From the NCBI RefSeq assembly GCF_030697925.1, contig NZ_JAUYOJ010000093.1, positions 1-52,485 on the forward strand: 52,485 bases of DNA, written 5' to 3'. Origin of the DNA: Phenylobacterium sp. GTDB taxonomy: Bacteria > Pseudomonadota > Alphaproteobacteria > Caulobacterales > Caulobacteraceae. How positions within the stretch are numbered: position 1 is the stretch's first letter; the number at the start of each line of letters is the position of its first letter. Both the position numbers and the translations under genes were made by a program. Below, piece by piece: positions 26,412-35,056 of this stretch. A model generated the notes under the pieces. The model was given only the letters and a program-made list of their open reading frames with translations, had not been told where the DNA came from and made no database searches.

Positions 26412-27539
26412 TCAGGCCGCCTTTGCCGGAGGGTGCGGGAGGCCCGCCTCGGGGATGTCGGCCTTCAGCCGCCGCGCGAAGCTCGCCAGGCAGACCTCGT
26501 CGGGCGACAGGGGGCCGCTGACATAGGAGGAGGATCCCATGCCGTCCTGGACCCGCTGGATCAGCACCGTGTCCTCGGCGTTGACCTGGCGGTTGATGCG
26601 CCAGTTGAGGTAACGCGCGGCGCGCGCCTCGCGCCGGCTGTCGGGCCGGGCGTAGGAGATTTCGCGGATCAATGTCTCCGTCGGGGAGACCGGGACGAAC
26701 TGCATGAAGTCCACCTGGTCCGGATAGACGTCGAAGGCGAGGTTCGGCCAGAGCTTGTAGTAGCTCCAGCGGCGGCGCTGTTCCGGCGGGAGGTGTTCGA
26801 ACACCGGCATCAGGGCCTGGTAGCCGCGCTCCGACCAGTTGGACGACGGCGTCTCGGAGACCTCGCCCCACAGCTTGTCGACCCAGGGCTGGGCCTCCAT
26901 GGCGTAGCTGGGGCCGAACAGGCGCGTGAGGCCCGGATGTGCCACCGGGATGTGCAGGCCGTCGGCATAGTTGTCGGCGACGTTCTTCCAGTTGACCGAA
27001 CGGGGCCGCAGGGTGACCCGGCCCTGGGGGACCAGGGTCTCGAAGCCATGGGGCGCCAGTTCGTCCAGATAGGGCGCCATCATCTCGGCCACGCCGGGCA
27101 GGCCCGGCGCGAAGCGGACGAAAACGAAGCCCAGGAAGATCTCCTGCTCCACGGGCGCCAGGCCGTGCTGGCTGAGGTCCAGGTCGCCGAAGCCCTGCCA
27201 GGGCGGGGTGCGCAGCAGGGCGCCGTCCAGGCCGTAGCTCCAGGCGTGATAGGGGCAGACCAGCCGGTGGCCGCAATTGCCGTGCGAGCCGTCGGCCAGC
27301 CGCGCGGCGCGATGGCGGCAGGCGTTGTGGAAGCTGCGCACCTCGCCGTCGCTTCCGCGCAGGACCAGCACCTGCTCGCCCAGGAAGTCGAGGGTCTGGT
27401 AGTCGCCGGCGTTCGGTACGTCGTTGACGTGGCAGACCACCTGCCAGGCGCTGCGGAAGACGCTCTCACGCTCCCGTTCGAAGAAACCGGGATCGCTGTA
27501 GATCCAGGCCGGCAGACTGCGTTCGATCTCAGGACTCAT
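26412..27539 (-). CDS. Rieske non-heme iron oxygenase, alpha subunit
   Basis: A 375-residue oxygenase. The Rieske [2Fe-2S] ligands are CRH near residue 73 and CPYH near 95 (NACRHRAARL and RLVCPYHAWSY). The mononuclear iron site is in NVADNYADGLHIPVAH near 188-203, with the two histidines and a later aspartate expected. The pattern resembles the glycine-betaine/stachydrine/choline monooxygenase group more than classical benzoate-type ring dioxygenases. No reductase or small beta subunit is adjacent, also typical of the demethylating group. It is the first gene after a TetR-type operator and heads the oxygenase-FAD enzyme-permease run. Confidence 0.88.
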   Translation of the reverse strand: MSPEIERSLPAWIYSDPGFFERERESVFRSAWQVVCHVNDVPNAGDYQTLDFLGEQVLVLRGSDGEVRSFHNACRHRAARLADGSHGNCGHRLVCPYHAWSYGLDGALLRTPPWQGFGDLDLSQHGLAPVEQEIFLGFVFVRFAPGLPGVAEMMAPYLDELAPHGFETLVPQGRVTLRPRSVNWKNVADNYADGLHIPVAHPGLTRLFGPSYAMEAQPWVDKLWGEVSETPSSNWSERGYQALMPVFEHLPPEQRRRWSYYKLWPNLAFDVYPDQVDFMQFVPVSPTETLIREISYARPDSRREARAARYLNWRINRQVNAEDTVLIQRVQDGMGSSSYVSGPLSPDEVCLASFARRLKADIPEAGLPHPPAKAA

Positions 27540-27560
27540 CGCGGCGACCCCATATCGACG

Positions 27561-27582
27561 TTGCTATACACTCGTATAACAA
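27561..27582. promoter_or_regulatory. TetR-type palindromic operator before the Rieske gene
   Basis: TTGCTATAC-ACTC-GTATAACAA is a near-perfect 9+9 inverted repeat with a 4-base spacer (one mismatched pair). It lies 22 bases upstream of the Rieske ATG and 18 bases downstream of the tetR stop. Its position and size fit binding by the adjacent TetR/BetI-like repressor. Confidence 0.7.
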
Positions 27583-27599
27583 GAGATCGTGTGCAAGGG

Positions 27600-28295
27600 C
27601 TAGACCGCGTCTCCGCCTTGAAGGAAGCGTGCGGTCCAGTCGGCGGCGAGCCGGGTGGCCTCGGCGGGGGTGAAGGTGGCGGGGTCGAGGCAGAGTTCGA
27701 GCCACAGTCCGTCCAGCATGGCCGAAAGGCCGAGCGCGCCGGCGCGCACGTCGATCGCCCTGCCCCGCGCCCGCGCGGCGGCGGCCAGCAGGGTTTCGAT
27801 CCGACCGCGATAGGCGCCGTAGGTCTCGGCGTGCAGGCGCGCGGCCTCGGGATCGGTGCGGACTAGGCCCCAGAAGCCCAGCCAGGCCGAGAGCAGGTCG
27901 CGATCGACGATGGTCGGCGAGAAGCTGGCCGCGATGAAAGCCGCCAACCGGCGATCGGGATCCTCGCCGGCCCCCGCCATCGCGGAGTCTATGTGGTCGT
28001 CCACCCGCTGGACCACATGGCGATAGGCCTCCACCAGCAGGGCGCCGAAGCTGCCAAAGTGATGGCGCACGAGGCCGGGCGAGACGCCAGCGCGGACGGC
28101 GACGTCACGCACCGACACCGCGCCCAGGCCCCGGGCGGCGAGGCTCGCGAGCGTCGCCTCGATCAGCGCCTGGCGGCGGACCGGGGCGAGCTCGCGAGAG
28201 AACCGTCCGCTCAGAACGATTGGCCGAACCGGAAGCCGATCGTCCTGGGCCGGATCGGGATCGTGTAGACGCGGCTGCAGACGGAGGTGTTGCAT
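27600..28295 (-). CDS. TetR/BetI-like transcriptional repressor
   Basis: The conserved region begins RFSRELAPVRRQALIEATL and contains the TetR helix-turn-helix (VSVRDVAVRAGVSPGLVRHHF) followed by FGALLVEAYRHV and a helical ligand-binding domain, like BetI. The start is unusual: the conserved protein begins near 28214, where the only candidate is a CTG overlapping the receptor gene stop (CTGA). The nearest upstream ATG is at 28295, inside the receptor gene, giving the 231-residue form listed here; the CTG form would have 204. It probably represses the downstream oxygenase operon through the palindrome at 27561-27582. Confidence 0.82.
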   Translation of the reverse strand: MQHLRLQPRLHDPDPAQDDRLPVRPIVLSGRFSRELAPVRRQALIEATLASLAARGLGAVSVRDVAVRAGVSPGLVRHHFGSFGALLVEAYRHVVQRVDDHIDSAMAGAGEDPDRRLAAFIAASFSPTIVDRDLLSAWLGFWGLVRTDPEAARLHAETYGAYRGRIETLLAAAARARGRAIDVRAGALGLSAMLDGLWLELCLDPATFTPAEATRLAADWTARFLQGGDAV

Positions 28296-30514
28296 TGGAC
28301 GAACCTGTTCAGTTCGCCGTCCTCGTCGAAGAGGTTCTTCACGTAGGCCTCGACGCGCCACGAGCCCTTCTCCAGGCCCGTCGTCAGATCGACGGTCGTG
28401 TAGGACGAGATCTTGCCCACCACCGCGCGGTCATCGATGGTCAGGTCCGGATAGTTCGACCCCGTATAGGCCAGGGCGCCCTGCACGTGAGCGTCCATCT
28501 CGCCGATCGGCCACTCGTAACGGGCCACGAGATTGGCCTTGAACTTGGGCGTGATCGGCAGGGAGGTGCCTTTCAAAGCCTCCGGCGGCGCGGCTGGATT
28601 GGGGACATAGTCCTCGTCCAGCTCGGCCTTGGTGTAGGCCGCCGAGCCGGTGAGGGTTAGGCCCTCGGTCACCAGCCAGTTGATGTCGGATTCGACGCCG
28701 CGCATCTTGGCCTTGCCGGCGTTGCGGATCTCGGTCAGGCCGTTGGCGCCCAGGAACGAGAACTGGAAGTCGTCCCACTTCTCGGAATAGACGGCGCCGT
28801 TCCAGCGCAACATGCCGCCCAGCCACGTCGTCTTCCAGCCGGCCTCGAGGTTCTTGAGGAAGTCCGACTTGTACGGGGGAAGCGTGCCGCGCCGGTTGAT
28901 GCCGCCCGGCCGGAAGCCGGTCGAGTAGGTCGCGTAGACCATCTTGTCGTCGTCGATCTTGTACTGGGCGTTCACCCGGTAGGTCTCGCCGGTCTCCTTC
29001 ACCGACTTGTCGACATTGGTGCAGGGCCCGCCCTCGACGATCGCCGGGCCGAAGCAGGCGGCGACGCCTGTGCCCGAGGAGTAGCCGGTCCCGAAGCCGA
29101 AGAAGCCCTCCAATGAATTGTTGGACTTGAAGAAGCGGATGCCGCCCGTGACCGACAACTGGTCGGTGACGTCGAAGGTCGCGTCGACGAAGGCCGCGTA
29201 GTCGCGGTCGGTGCGAAGCTGCTTGGTCAGCCACAGGGTGTCGGGCCAGCCGGGCACCTCTGTGGCGGTCGCCAGCCGATCGACCCGGTAGCGCTGCTGA
29301 ATATTGTGGGTCTGCTTCTGGTAGAACAGGCCCGCCAAGCCGTGCAGCCGGTAGTCGGTGGGCGTCGCCAGCCGAAGTTCGTGGCTCTGCTTGGTGTAGT
29401 AGTCCTTGCCCTGGATGTACTGCGTCGTGTCGATGAAGTTGCCGCCGTCATCGGTCAGGTAAGCGCCATAACCGAACAGCGTGTCGTAGAAGTACGAGTA
29501 GTCGGAATAGTCCGACTCCGTATCGACCCAGCGCTTCATGTAGGCGCCGGCATAGGTGAGATCGAGATTCGAGACCTTGCCCTCGACGGTCAGCGACGCC
29601 TGGAACCACTTGTCGTCCGACTGTTCGGGCCGGAAGCGGCTGTTCTTGAACTTGCCGAGCGCGGGATTGATCGCGAAACCGCCGTCGGCCTGGGTCCGCT
29701 GCCCCATCAGGGTGGGGGTGACGGTCCAATTGTCGTTCAGGTCGATCTTCAGCGCCGCACGGGCGCCCGCCGTATCAACCTCATTGTAGTTGCCTTCCAC
29801 GAAGGCGGCGTTGTCCACGGTGATATTGCCGGTCGGATAGGTGAACGATGCGGGGACGTTGTCGATATAGCCCCCGTCGTGCACCGCCCAGCCGACCAGA
29901 CGTATGGCCGCGCGGTCGCCCAGCGGTTGGTTGAGGAAGCCCTCGGCCGAGGCGCCATAGGCGCCGTGGCTCAGGTGGTTGACCTCAAGGTCGTACCCAG
30001 CCTCGAAGCCCGCGACGGACGGCTTGTTGGTGATGATGCGGATGGTGCCGGCCTGGGAGCTGGCGCCGTAGAGCGTGCCCTGGGGTCCGGCCAAGACCTC
30101 GACCCGAGCGATGTCGTAGACGTGGATGTCCAGCGGGCCGGTGATGGTCGTCACCGGCTGTTCGTCGAGATAGACGCCGACGCTGGGCAGCGGACCGGAG
30201 TGGTTGTTGTTCTCGCCGGAGGCCACGCCGCGCATGTAGACGGTGCTAAAGCCCGGCCCGCTCGACTTGATGGTCACGCTGGGCAGGAACTTCACATAGT
30301 CGGCGAAGTCCGAAACCTGCAGCTCATCCAGCTTTTCGGTCCCGAGCGCCTGGATGCTGATCGGAACGTCCTGCAGGTTCTCCGACCGCTTCTGGGCGGT
30401 GACGACCACCTCTTCCAGGGCTGTCTGCGCGAACGCCGGAGCCGCCAGGCCGGTCAACATGGTCGTGGCCAGCAGGGCCGCCGGCAACGTCCTTGGCGAT
30501 GTTCTCAGTCTCAT
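28211..30514 (-). CDS. TonB-dependent outer-membrane receptor
   Basis: From the ATG at 30514 (GAGGGG five bases upstream) the protein has 767 residues. A signal peptide ends at APAFAQ, followed by the TonB box LEEVVVTAQKR, a plug domain to about residue 150 (VYMRGVASGENNNHSG, VEVLAGPQGTLYGASSQAGTIRI) and a beta-barrel ending in the aromatic IGFRFGQSF. It imports a large or scarce ligand across the outer membrane using TonB/ExbBD. A GTG two codons earlier (30520) is a less likely start. It lies 26 bases after the TPR-sulfotransferase gene and directly before tetR, so ligand uptake and the oxygenase operon are probably linked. Confidence 0.92.
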   Translation of the reverse strand: MRLRTSPRTLPAALLATTMLTGLAAPAFAQTALEEVVVTAQKRSENLQDVPISIQALGTEKLDELQVSDFADYVKFLPSVTIKSSGPGFSTVYMRGVASGENNNHSGPLPSVGVYLDEQPVTTITGPLDIHVYDIARVEVLAGPQGTLYGASSQAGTIRIITNKPSVAGFEAGYDLEVNHLSHGAYGASAEGFLNQPLGDRAAIRLVGWAVHDGGYIDNVPASFTYPTGNITVDNAAFVEGNYNEVDTAGARAALKIDLNDNWTVTPTLMGQRTQADGGFAINPALGKFKNSRFRPEQSDDKWFQASLTVEGKVSNLDLTYAGAYMKRWVDTESDYSDYSYFYDTLFGYGAYLTDDGGNFIDTTQYIQGKDYYTKQSHELRLATPTDYRLHGLAGLFYQKQTHNIQQRYRVDRLATATEVPGWPDTLWLTKQLRTDRDYAAFVDATFDVTDQLSVTGGIRFFKSNNSLEGFFGFGTGYSSGTGVAACFGPAIVEGGPCTNVDKSVKETGETYRVNAQYKIDDDKMVYATYSTGFRPGGINRRGTLPPYKSDFLKNLEAGWKTTWLGGMLRWNGAVYSEKWDDFQFSFLGANGLTEIRNAGKAKMRGVESDINWLVTEGLTLTGSAAYTKAELDEDYVPNPAAPPEALKGTSLPITPKFKANLVARYEWPIGEMDAHVQGALAYTGSNYPDLTIDDRAVVGKISSYTTVDLTTGLEKGSWRVEAYVKNLFDEDGELNRFVQCNTSVCSRVYTIPIRPRTIGFRFGQSF

Positions 30515-30540
30515 GGTCACCCCTCAGTTGCCCCCGCGCC

Positions 30541-32556
30541 TCATGGCGCGTGTGGGTAGGTTTTCAGCACAGGTCCCAGTTCGGCCTTGAGCGGGCCGAG
30601 CCAGGGCTCGTAGTTGCGCCAATGGTCGGTGGCTTCGGCGAAGATCGGCCGGCGGACCTGCTCGGAGCTAGCGGTCCGCACCGCGCGGTCGTTTTCGTAG
30701 AAGCGCAGGCAGCCTTCCTCGAACGGTAGGCCGCAATGGTCGAGCAGGCGGCGGACCTCGCGCTCGGGGTCGGCGACCATCTCCTCATAGATGACCCGGT
30801 GGACGCGGCCCGGCAGGACGGCGTCGAAATGAGCCATCAGCTCCACATAGTCGGCGTAGTAGCGGCCGATGTCGGAGAGGCTGTAGGTGAAGCCCTGGCC
30901 GCGGGCGAAGTGCTGCTTGAAGCCTGAGAAGCAGCAGCCCAGCGGATGACGGCGGGCGTCGATGATCTTCGCGTTCGGCAGGATCAGCGCGATCAGGCCG
31001 GCATGGGCGAAGTTGTTCGGCATCTTGTCGATGAAGAACGGCCGGCCGAGTTTGCGGTGCACCTGGGTGCGGGCCAGAAACTCCTCGCCCAGGGCCTGGA
31101 TCTGCGCGGCGTCGAGCTTGTCCAGGCCTTCGGGATAGTCCGGCGACTTGCCCTCGCGCGGCTTGCCGCCCAGGCGCCGGGCCATGGCGATGATGTCGGG
31201 CAGTTCCTGGGTGCCCTCGACCTGCGAATGGCTGGCCAGGATCTGCTCGATCAGGGTGGAGCCGGCGCGCGGCAGGCCGACGATGAAGATCGGATCGGGT
31301 GCCGGGGACCCCTGCCCCGCCCGCTCGGCGAAGAATTCCCGCGTGAACACCGCCCTGGAGCGGGCCACATGGCGCGAGGTCTCGTCGGGGTCGTAGTCGA
31401 GGCCGGCGCGGCGCAGGGCCGCGCCCTGGTCGTAGTGGGCGAAGGACTCCTCATAGCGAGCTGCGTCCTCCAGCGCCTTGCCCAATGCGAAATGCAGGTG
31501 GAAACGGTCCTCGTCGGAGATGTCAGTGCGCGCGAGCTGGCCCTGCATGGCCGCCACGTCGGCGTCGGTGAACTGGACCGTCTTGAGGTTGGCCAGGCTC
31601 CAATAGGCCTCGCCCAGGCCGGGCTCGATGGCCAGGCTCCGGCGATAGGCCTCGACCGCCTCGGCCTGTCGCCCGACGGTCTTCAGCGAATGCCCGTAGC
31701 TCATCCAGACCTTGGGCTGGCCGGGGAAGTCGGCGAGCACCCCACCGTAGCATTCGATGGCCGCCTCGTACTCGCCGATCCGGCCGAGCGCCGCGGCCTT
31801 CAGATTGCGGTGGCCGGGATTGCGCGGATCGTCGACCAGCAGCTTGTCGATCTGGGCCACCGCCTGGGCGGCCTTGTTCTGGCGATAGAGCACGGTGGCG
31901 TAATTCTGCCGCGCGGCGGCGAAGCTGGGAGCCAGTTCAAGAGCGCGGCCCAGCAGGGCTTCGGCGTCGTCGTAGCGGCCGAGCCGCATGCCGGTCTCGG
32001 CCAGCATTCGGATGGCGGCCACGTCGGTCGGGTGGACCTTGAGGAAGTCGCGCAGCAGCCGCTCGGCCACGGCCAGCCTGTTCTCGCACAGCGCCGTGGC
32101 CGCCTCGATCAGCTGCGGGTCGCGGGTGGAGGCCCTGATGTGCCGGGCATAGGCGGCATCGGCCTCATCTGTACGTTCGGCCAGGGTGAGCTGGTCGCCC
32201 AGCGCCCGCCAGGCCTGGGCATGGTCGGGGGCCAGCGCCGTCGCCCGCTGCAGGGCCGTGATGGCGCCCGGCCCGTCGCCGAGCGACATCCGCGCCAGGG
32301 CGGTTTCGAACTGCAGTTGGGCGAGGTCCGGACGGGCGTCGGTCGCCGGACCCAGAACTTCAAGCGCCGCGGTGGAGCGGCCCTGCCTGCGCAGGGCGGC
32401 GGCGAGCAAGGTCACGGCGTCTGGATGCTGCGGCGCGACCTTGAGGATTTCGCGCGACTGCGCCTCGGCGAGATCGGGGTTGGACGGCAGAAGACGCGCG
32501 GCGTGGGCCAGGGCGGTGGCCAATGTTCCGACAGGCTCTGCGGGGCGGCTCGTCAC
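30541..32556 (-). CDS. TPR-containing sulfotransferase family protein
   Basis: A 671-residue protein starting at a GTG. The N-terminal 390 residues form about ten tetratricopeptide repeats (units such as HPDAVTLLAAALRRQGRSTAALEVLG and AWRALGDQL). The C-terminal part is a sulfotransferase domain: the 5'-phosphosulfate loop is IFIVGLPRAGSTLIE near residue 428, and the 3'-phosphate region is DARRHPLGCCFSGFK. The family transfers sulfate from PAPS, but many such TPR proteins have unknown acceptors. It is the first gene of the receptor-tetR-oxygenase run, a pairing with TonB-dependent receptors that recurs in Caulobacterales and sphingomonads. Confidence 0.88.
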   Translation of the reverse strand: MTSRPAEPVGTLATALAHAARLLPSNPDLAEAQSREILKVAPQHPDAVTLLAAALRRQGRSTAALEVLGPATDARPDLAQLQFETALARMSLGDGPGAITALQRATALAPDHAQAWRALGDQLTLAERTDEADAAYARHIRASTRDPQLIEAATALCENRLAVAERLLRDFLKVHPTDVAAIRMLAETGMRLGRYDDAEALLGRALELAPSFAAARQNYATVLYRQNKAAQAVAQIDKLLVDDPRNPGHRNLKAAALGRIGEYEAAIECYGGVLADFPGQPKVWMSYGHSLKTVGRQAEAVEAYRRSLAIEPGLGEAYWSLANLKTVQFTDADVAAMQGQLARTDISDEDRFHLHFALGKALEDAARYEESFAHYDQGAALRRAGLDYDPDETSRHVARSRAVFTREFFAERAGQGSPAPDPIFIVGLPRAGSTLIEQILASHSQVEGTQELPDIIAMARRLGGKPREGKSPDYPEGLDKLDAAQIQALGEEFLARTQVHRKLGRPFFIDKMPNNFAHAGLIALILPNAKIIDARRHPLGCCFSGFKQHFARGQGFTYSLSDIGRYYADYVELMAHFDAVLPGRVHRVIYEEMVADPEREVRRLLDHCGLPFEEGCLRFYENDRAVRTASSEQVRRPIFAEATDHWRNYEPWLGPLKAELGPVLKTYPHAP

Positions 32557-32770
32557 CAGATTCCCATTCCTGACGCGTCAAACCGCGATGAAAGGGTGCG
32601 CCGAACAACGTTGTCAATCAGCAGAGACCGGCTTGTTGCACGACCGTATCAGAACGGCCACAGGGTGGGCCGACCCGGCGCCACGGAGGCAATCAATTGA
32701 TCAGCCTTCCGACGAAGCGTCACCGCGCGTCGCGCCGCTGGCGAGGGCATTGGATTGCGTGGGGGAGAAG

Positions 32771-32846
32771 TGGTGCCTGGGGGCGGATTCGAACCACCGA
32801 CACGCGGATTTTCAATCCGCTGCTCTACCAACTGAGCTACCCAGGC
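32771..32846 (-). tRNA. tRNA-Phe (GAA)
   Basis: The acceptor stem GCCTGGG pairs fully with CCCAGGC, followed by ACCA. The anticodon stem GCGGA/TCCGC closes the loop TTGAAAA with anticodon GAA, and the T-arm contains GGTTCGAATCC. It is downstream of yacG on the same strand. Confidence 0.97.
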
Positions 32847-32911
32847 CTAGGTCCCGCCAACGCGGGAGCCGCGTCTATAGAAGAGGCTTTCGCGGCTGTC
32901 CAGCGAGGTCG

Positions 32912-33076
32912 CTAGTCTTCCGGGTCTCCGTCGTCCGGGTGCTCGTCCTCGTCGCTCACGGGGATGGCGTAGCTGCCCTTCAGCCAGCGATGCAGGTCCA
33001 CGTCAGCGCAGCGTTTGGAGCAGAACGGGCGGTACTCCGGCTGGACCGGTTTGCCGCAGACGGGACAGGCGCTCAT
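32912..33076 (-). CDS. yacG: DNA gyrase inhibitor YacG
   Basis: A 54-residue zinc protein. It opens MSACPVCGKPVQPEYRPFC, then CSKRCADVDLHRWL, giving the four-cysteine CxxC...CxxxC zinc site followed by the DLxxWL motif, and ends in an acidic tail rich in Asp/Glu. YacG binds GyrB and inhibits gyrase in Escherichia coli. The ATG overlaps the stop of the RNase E/G gene (ATGA), so the two are coupled, a gene order conserved in alphaproteobacteria. Confidence 0.93.
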   Translation of the reverse strand: MSACPVCGKPVQPEYRPFCSKRCADVDLHRWLKGSYAIPVSDEDEHPDDGDPED

Positions 33077-34110
33077 CGGCCGCTCACATCGAAGCGCTCG
33101 CGTGGGGCGGCCGGGTTAGGGCGGATCTCGAAGCGCGCGCCGATCCGGCCGGCCAGTCCCGCCGCGAACGGCTGGGCGGCGGCGGCGATCTCCGGGGCGC
33201 AGACGGCGGTGAGCCGCGCGCCGGGCTGGGCCGCGCCCTCGGTCTCGATGGCGCGGATCAGCCGCAGGGCCAGGGTCAGGTCGGTGAGCCGCCCCTTGGC
33301 GTCGCAGAGCAGTTCGGCCACCGGCGGGGCCCGGCGCGGCACGGTCAGCTCCATGGTGCCGAAGCGGCCGACCGGGCCGATGGCGACACCAGGATTGTCG
33401 GGGGCGAAGGCGGCGCGGGCGGCGGTCATCAGGGCGTTTCCATCGTGGCCACGGCCGACGAGGTCGATGACCACGATGCCGCCGAGGCTCTTGAGGCGCA
33501 ACAGCCGGCCGGCCACAGCCAGGGCGGCGAGATTGGCCTGACGGGTGACGCGCTTGGCGTCCTGGCCCTTGCGCTCGCCGATATCGACGTCGATGGCCAC
33601 CAGGGCGCGGGTGGGTTCGATGGCCAGGGTCCCGCCGCCGGGCAGCGGATGGACGATATCCAGGGCGTCGGCCTCGGCCTCGTCGGCGGCGCGGCGGGCC
33701 TCGCGGCCTTCGATCACCTGAACGTTGCGCGCGAAGCCGGCCAGCAGCTCGGCAATGTCCGGCGCCGCGGTGATCAAACGCGGCGGGCCCTCGGCCGGCC
33801 CGATGGCGCGCACGGTGGCGAGCTTTCCGGCCCGCGCCTCGGTGCGGACCTCGACTTCCAGCGACTGGCCTTCGACGGGCCGGGCTTCAGGCTTGAAGGA
33901 CAGCAGGGCCTCGACCCCGCCTAGGTCGATGAAGGCCGAGGCGAAGGCCGGCTCCACCTTGCGGACCCGGCCGACCAGACGCGCGCCGAGCTTGGCGGTC
34001 GCCGATTCGCCGTCGCGGGCGATCAGCAGCCGCTCGGGCCGCCCATCGAGCGTCACCACGCCCCGGGTCTCGCCAACGCCGCGATCCAGGTAGATGCGCC
34101 GCTCGCTCAT
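33073..34110 (-). CDS. Ribonuclease E/G family protein (short form)
   Basis: A 345-residue protein. An S1-like RNA-binding segment spans about residues 40-100 (LVGRVRKVEPAFASAFIDLG). The RNase H-like catalytic core follows, with LVAIDVDIGERKG near 170 and GGIVVIDLVGRG near 210 providing the two metal-binding aspartates. It is far shorter than RNase E and lacks the CPxCxG zinc-link cysteines and any C-terminal scaffold, so it may be a monomeric or alternatively assembled RNase G-like enzyme. The four-base overlaps with maf and yacG place it in the infA-maf-RNase-yacG operon. Confidence 0.88.
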   Translation of the reverse strand: MSERRIYLDRGVGETRGVVTLDGRPERLLIARDGESATAKLGARLVGRVRKVEPAFASAFIDLGGVEALLSFKPEARPVEGQSLEVEVRTEARAGKLATVRAIGPAEGPPRLITAAPDIAELLAGFARNVQVIEGREARRAADEAEADALDIVHPLPGGGTLAIEPTRALVAIDVDIGERKGQDAKRVTRQANLAALAVAGRLLRLKSLGGIVVIDLVGRGHDGNALMTAARAAFAPDNPGVAIGPVGRFGTMELTVPRRAPPVAELLCDAKGRLTDLTLALRLIRAIETEGAAQPGARLTAVCAPEIAAAAQPFAAGLAGRIGARFEIRPNPAAPRERFDVSGR

Positions 34111-34688
34111 GGCCTGGAGAACCCAAGGCCGGTCAGCAGGTTCAGGGTCTCATAGAGCGGCAGGCCGACCACAGCGGGATAGGAGCCCTGGATCGCCATG
34201 ACGAAGGCGCCCGCACGGCCCTGGATGGCGTAGCCGCCGGCCTTGCCGACCCCTTCCCCGCCTTGCAGATAGGCCTCGATCTCGGCAGGGAGCAAGCGCT
34301 TGAAATGCAGGCGGCTCTCCACCAGACGACTGGCCATGCGCCCGCCCGGGGCCTGGACCGCGACGCCGGTCAGCACACGGTGCGCGCGGCCCGACAGCAG
34401 CTCCAGGCACTTGCGACCCTCGGCCTGCGTCTCGACCTTGGGCAGGATGCGGCTGCCCACCGCCACCACCGTGTCGGCCGCCAGCACGAAGGCCTCAGGC
34501 TGCTTGGCGGCCACGGCCGCGGCCTTGGCGCAGGCCAGACGCAGCGCGCTCTGCCGGGGCGTCTCGTTCTTCAGCGGGGTCTCGTCGATCTCGGCGGCGT
34601 CCACCGCGTCGGGCGTCAGGCCGATCTGACGCAGGAGATCAAGCCGCCTGGGACTTGCGGAGGCGAGCACCAGGCGCTGCGGAGTCAT
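34107..34688 (-). CDS. maf: Maf family nucleoside triphosphate pyrophosphatase
   Basis: A 193-residue protein from the ATG at 34688 (MTPQRLVLASASPRR). The Maf signature is LVLASASPRRLDLLRQIG, with DETP, the AADTVV motif holding the catalytic aspartate, and YAIQGRAGAFV. Maf/YhdE enzymes hydrolyse dTTP, UTP or modified nucleotides, acting as house-cleaning enzymes. An in-frame TTG three codons earlier is less likely. It follows infA by 16 bases and overlaps the RNase E/G start by four. Confidence 0.92.
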   Translation of the reverse strand: MTPQRLVLASASPRRLDLLRQIGLTPDAVDAAEIDETPLKNETPRQSALRLACAKAAAVAAKQPEAFVLAADTVVAVGSRILPKVETQAEGRKCLELLSGRAHRVLTGVAVQAPGGRMASRLVESRLHFKRLLPAEIEAYLQGGEGVGKAGGYAIQGRAGAFVMAIQGSYPAVVGLPLYETLNLLTGLGFSRP

Positions 34689-34704
34689 GTGTGGCAATCG
34701 GGTC

Positions 34705-34923
34705 CTAGCGGACGCGGAAGGTGATGCGGCCTTTGGAAAGGTCGTACGGCGTCATTTCAACGAGGACCTTGTCGCCGGCCGAGACCCGGATGCGGTTCTT
34801 ACGCATCTTGCCGGCGGTGTGGGCGATGATCTCGTGTTCGTTTTCAAGTTTCACACGGAATGTGGCGTTGGGCAGAACTTCACTGACCGTGCCCGGAAAC
34901 TCCAAAAGTTCTTCCTTCGCCAT
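34705..34923 (-). CDS. infA: Translation initiation factor IF-1
   Basis: A 72-residue single S1-domain protein ([20 protein letters not shown] through [11 protein letters not shown]), full length for IF-1. It binds the ribosomal A site during initiation. The ATG at 34923 gives the standard N-terminus; four extra codons upstream are not part of the family. It is followed by maf, RNase E/G and yacG, the conserved alphaproteobacterial order. Confidence 0.98.
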   Translation of the reverse strand: MAKEELLEFPGTVSEVLPNATFRVKLENEHEIIAHTAGKMRKNRIRVSAGDKVLVEMTPYDLSKGRITFRVR

Positions 34924-35056
34924 GCAGGCTCCCAAACTGACCGACGACCAAGACGAGCGGTTCGCACGATGAGTCGGGCGAGCCGTAGCGCCAATTGTAT
35001 CGCAGAGCGCTTTACGCGCTCGTCGGATCGATGGCTAGCGCCAGTTCGGCGGGTTC

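Noticed and set aside
30946..32700. 584-residue plus-strand open frame
   Set aside because: It is antisense to the TPR-sulfotransferase, whose repeats and PAPS motifs are clear.
32186..33541. Plus-strand frame containing GADSNHRHADFQSAALP
   Set aside because: It is the translation of the antisense of tRNA-Phe and of neighbouring minus-strand genes.
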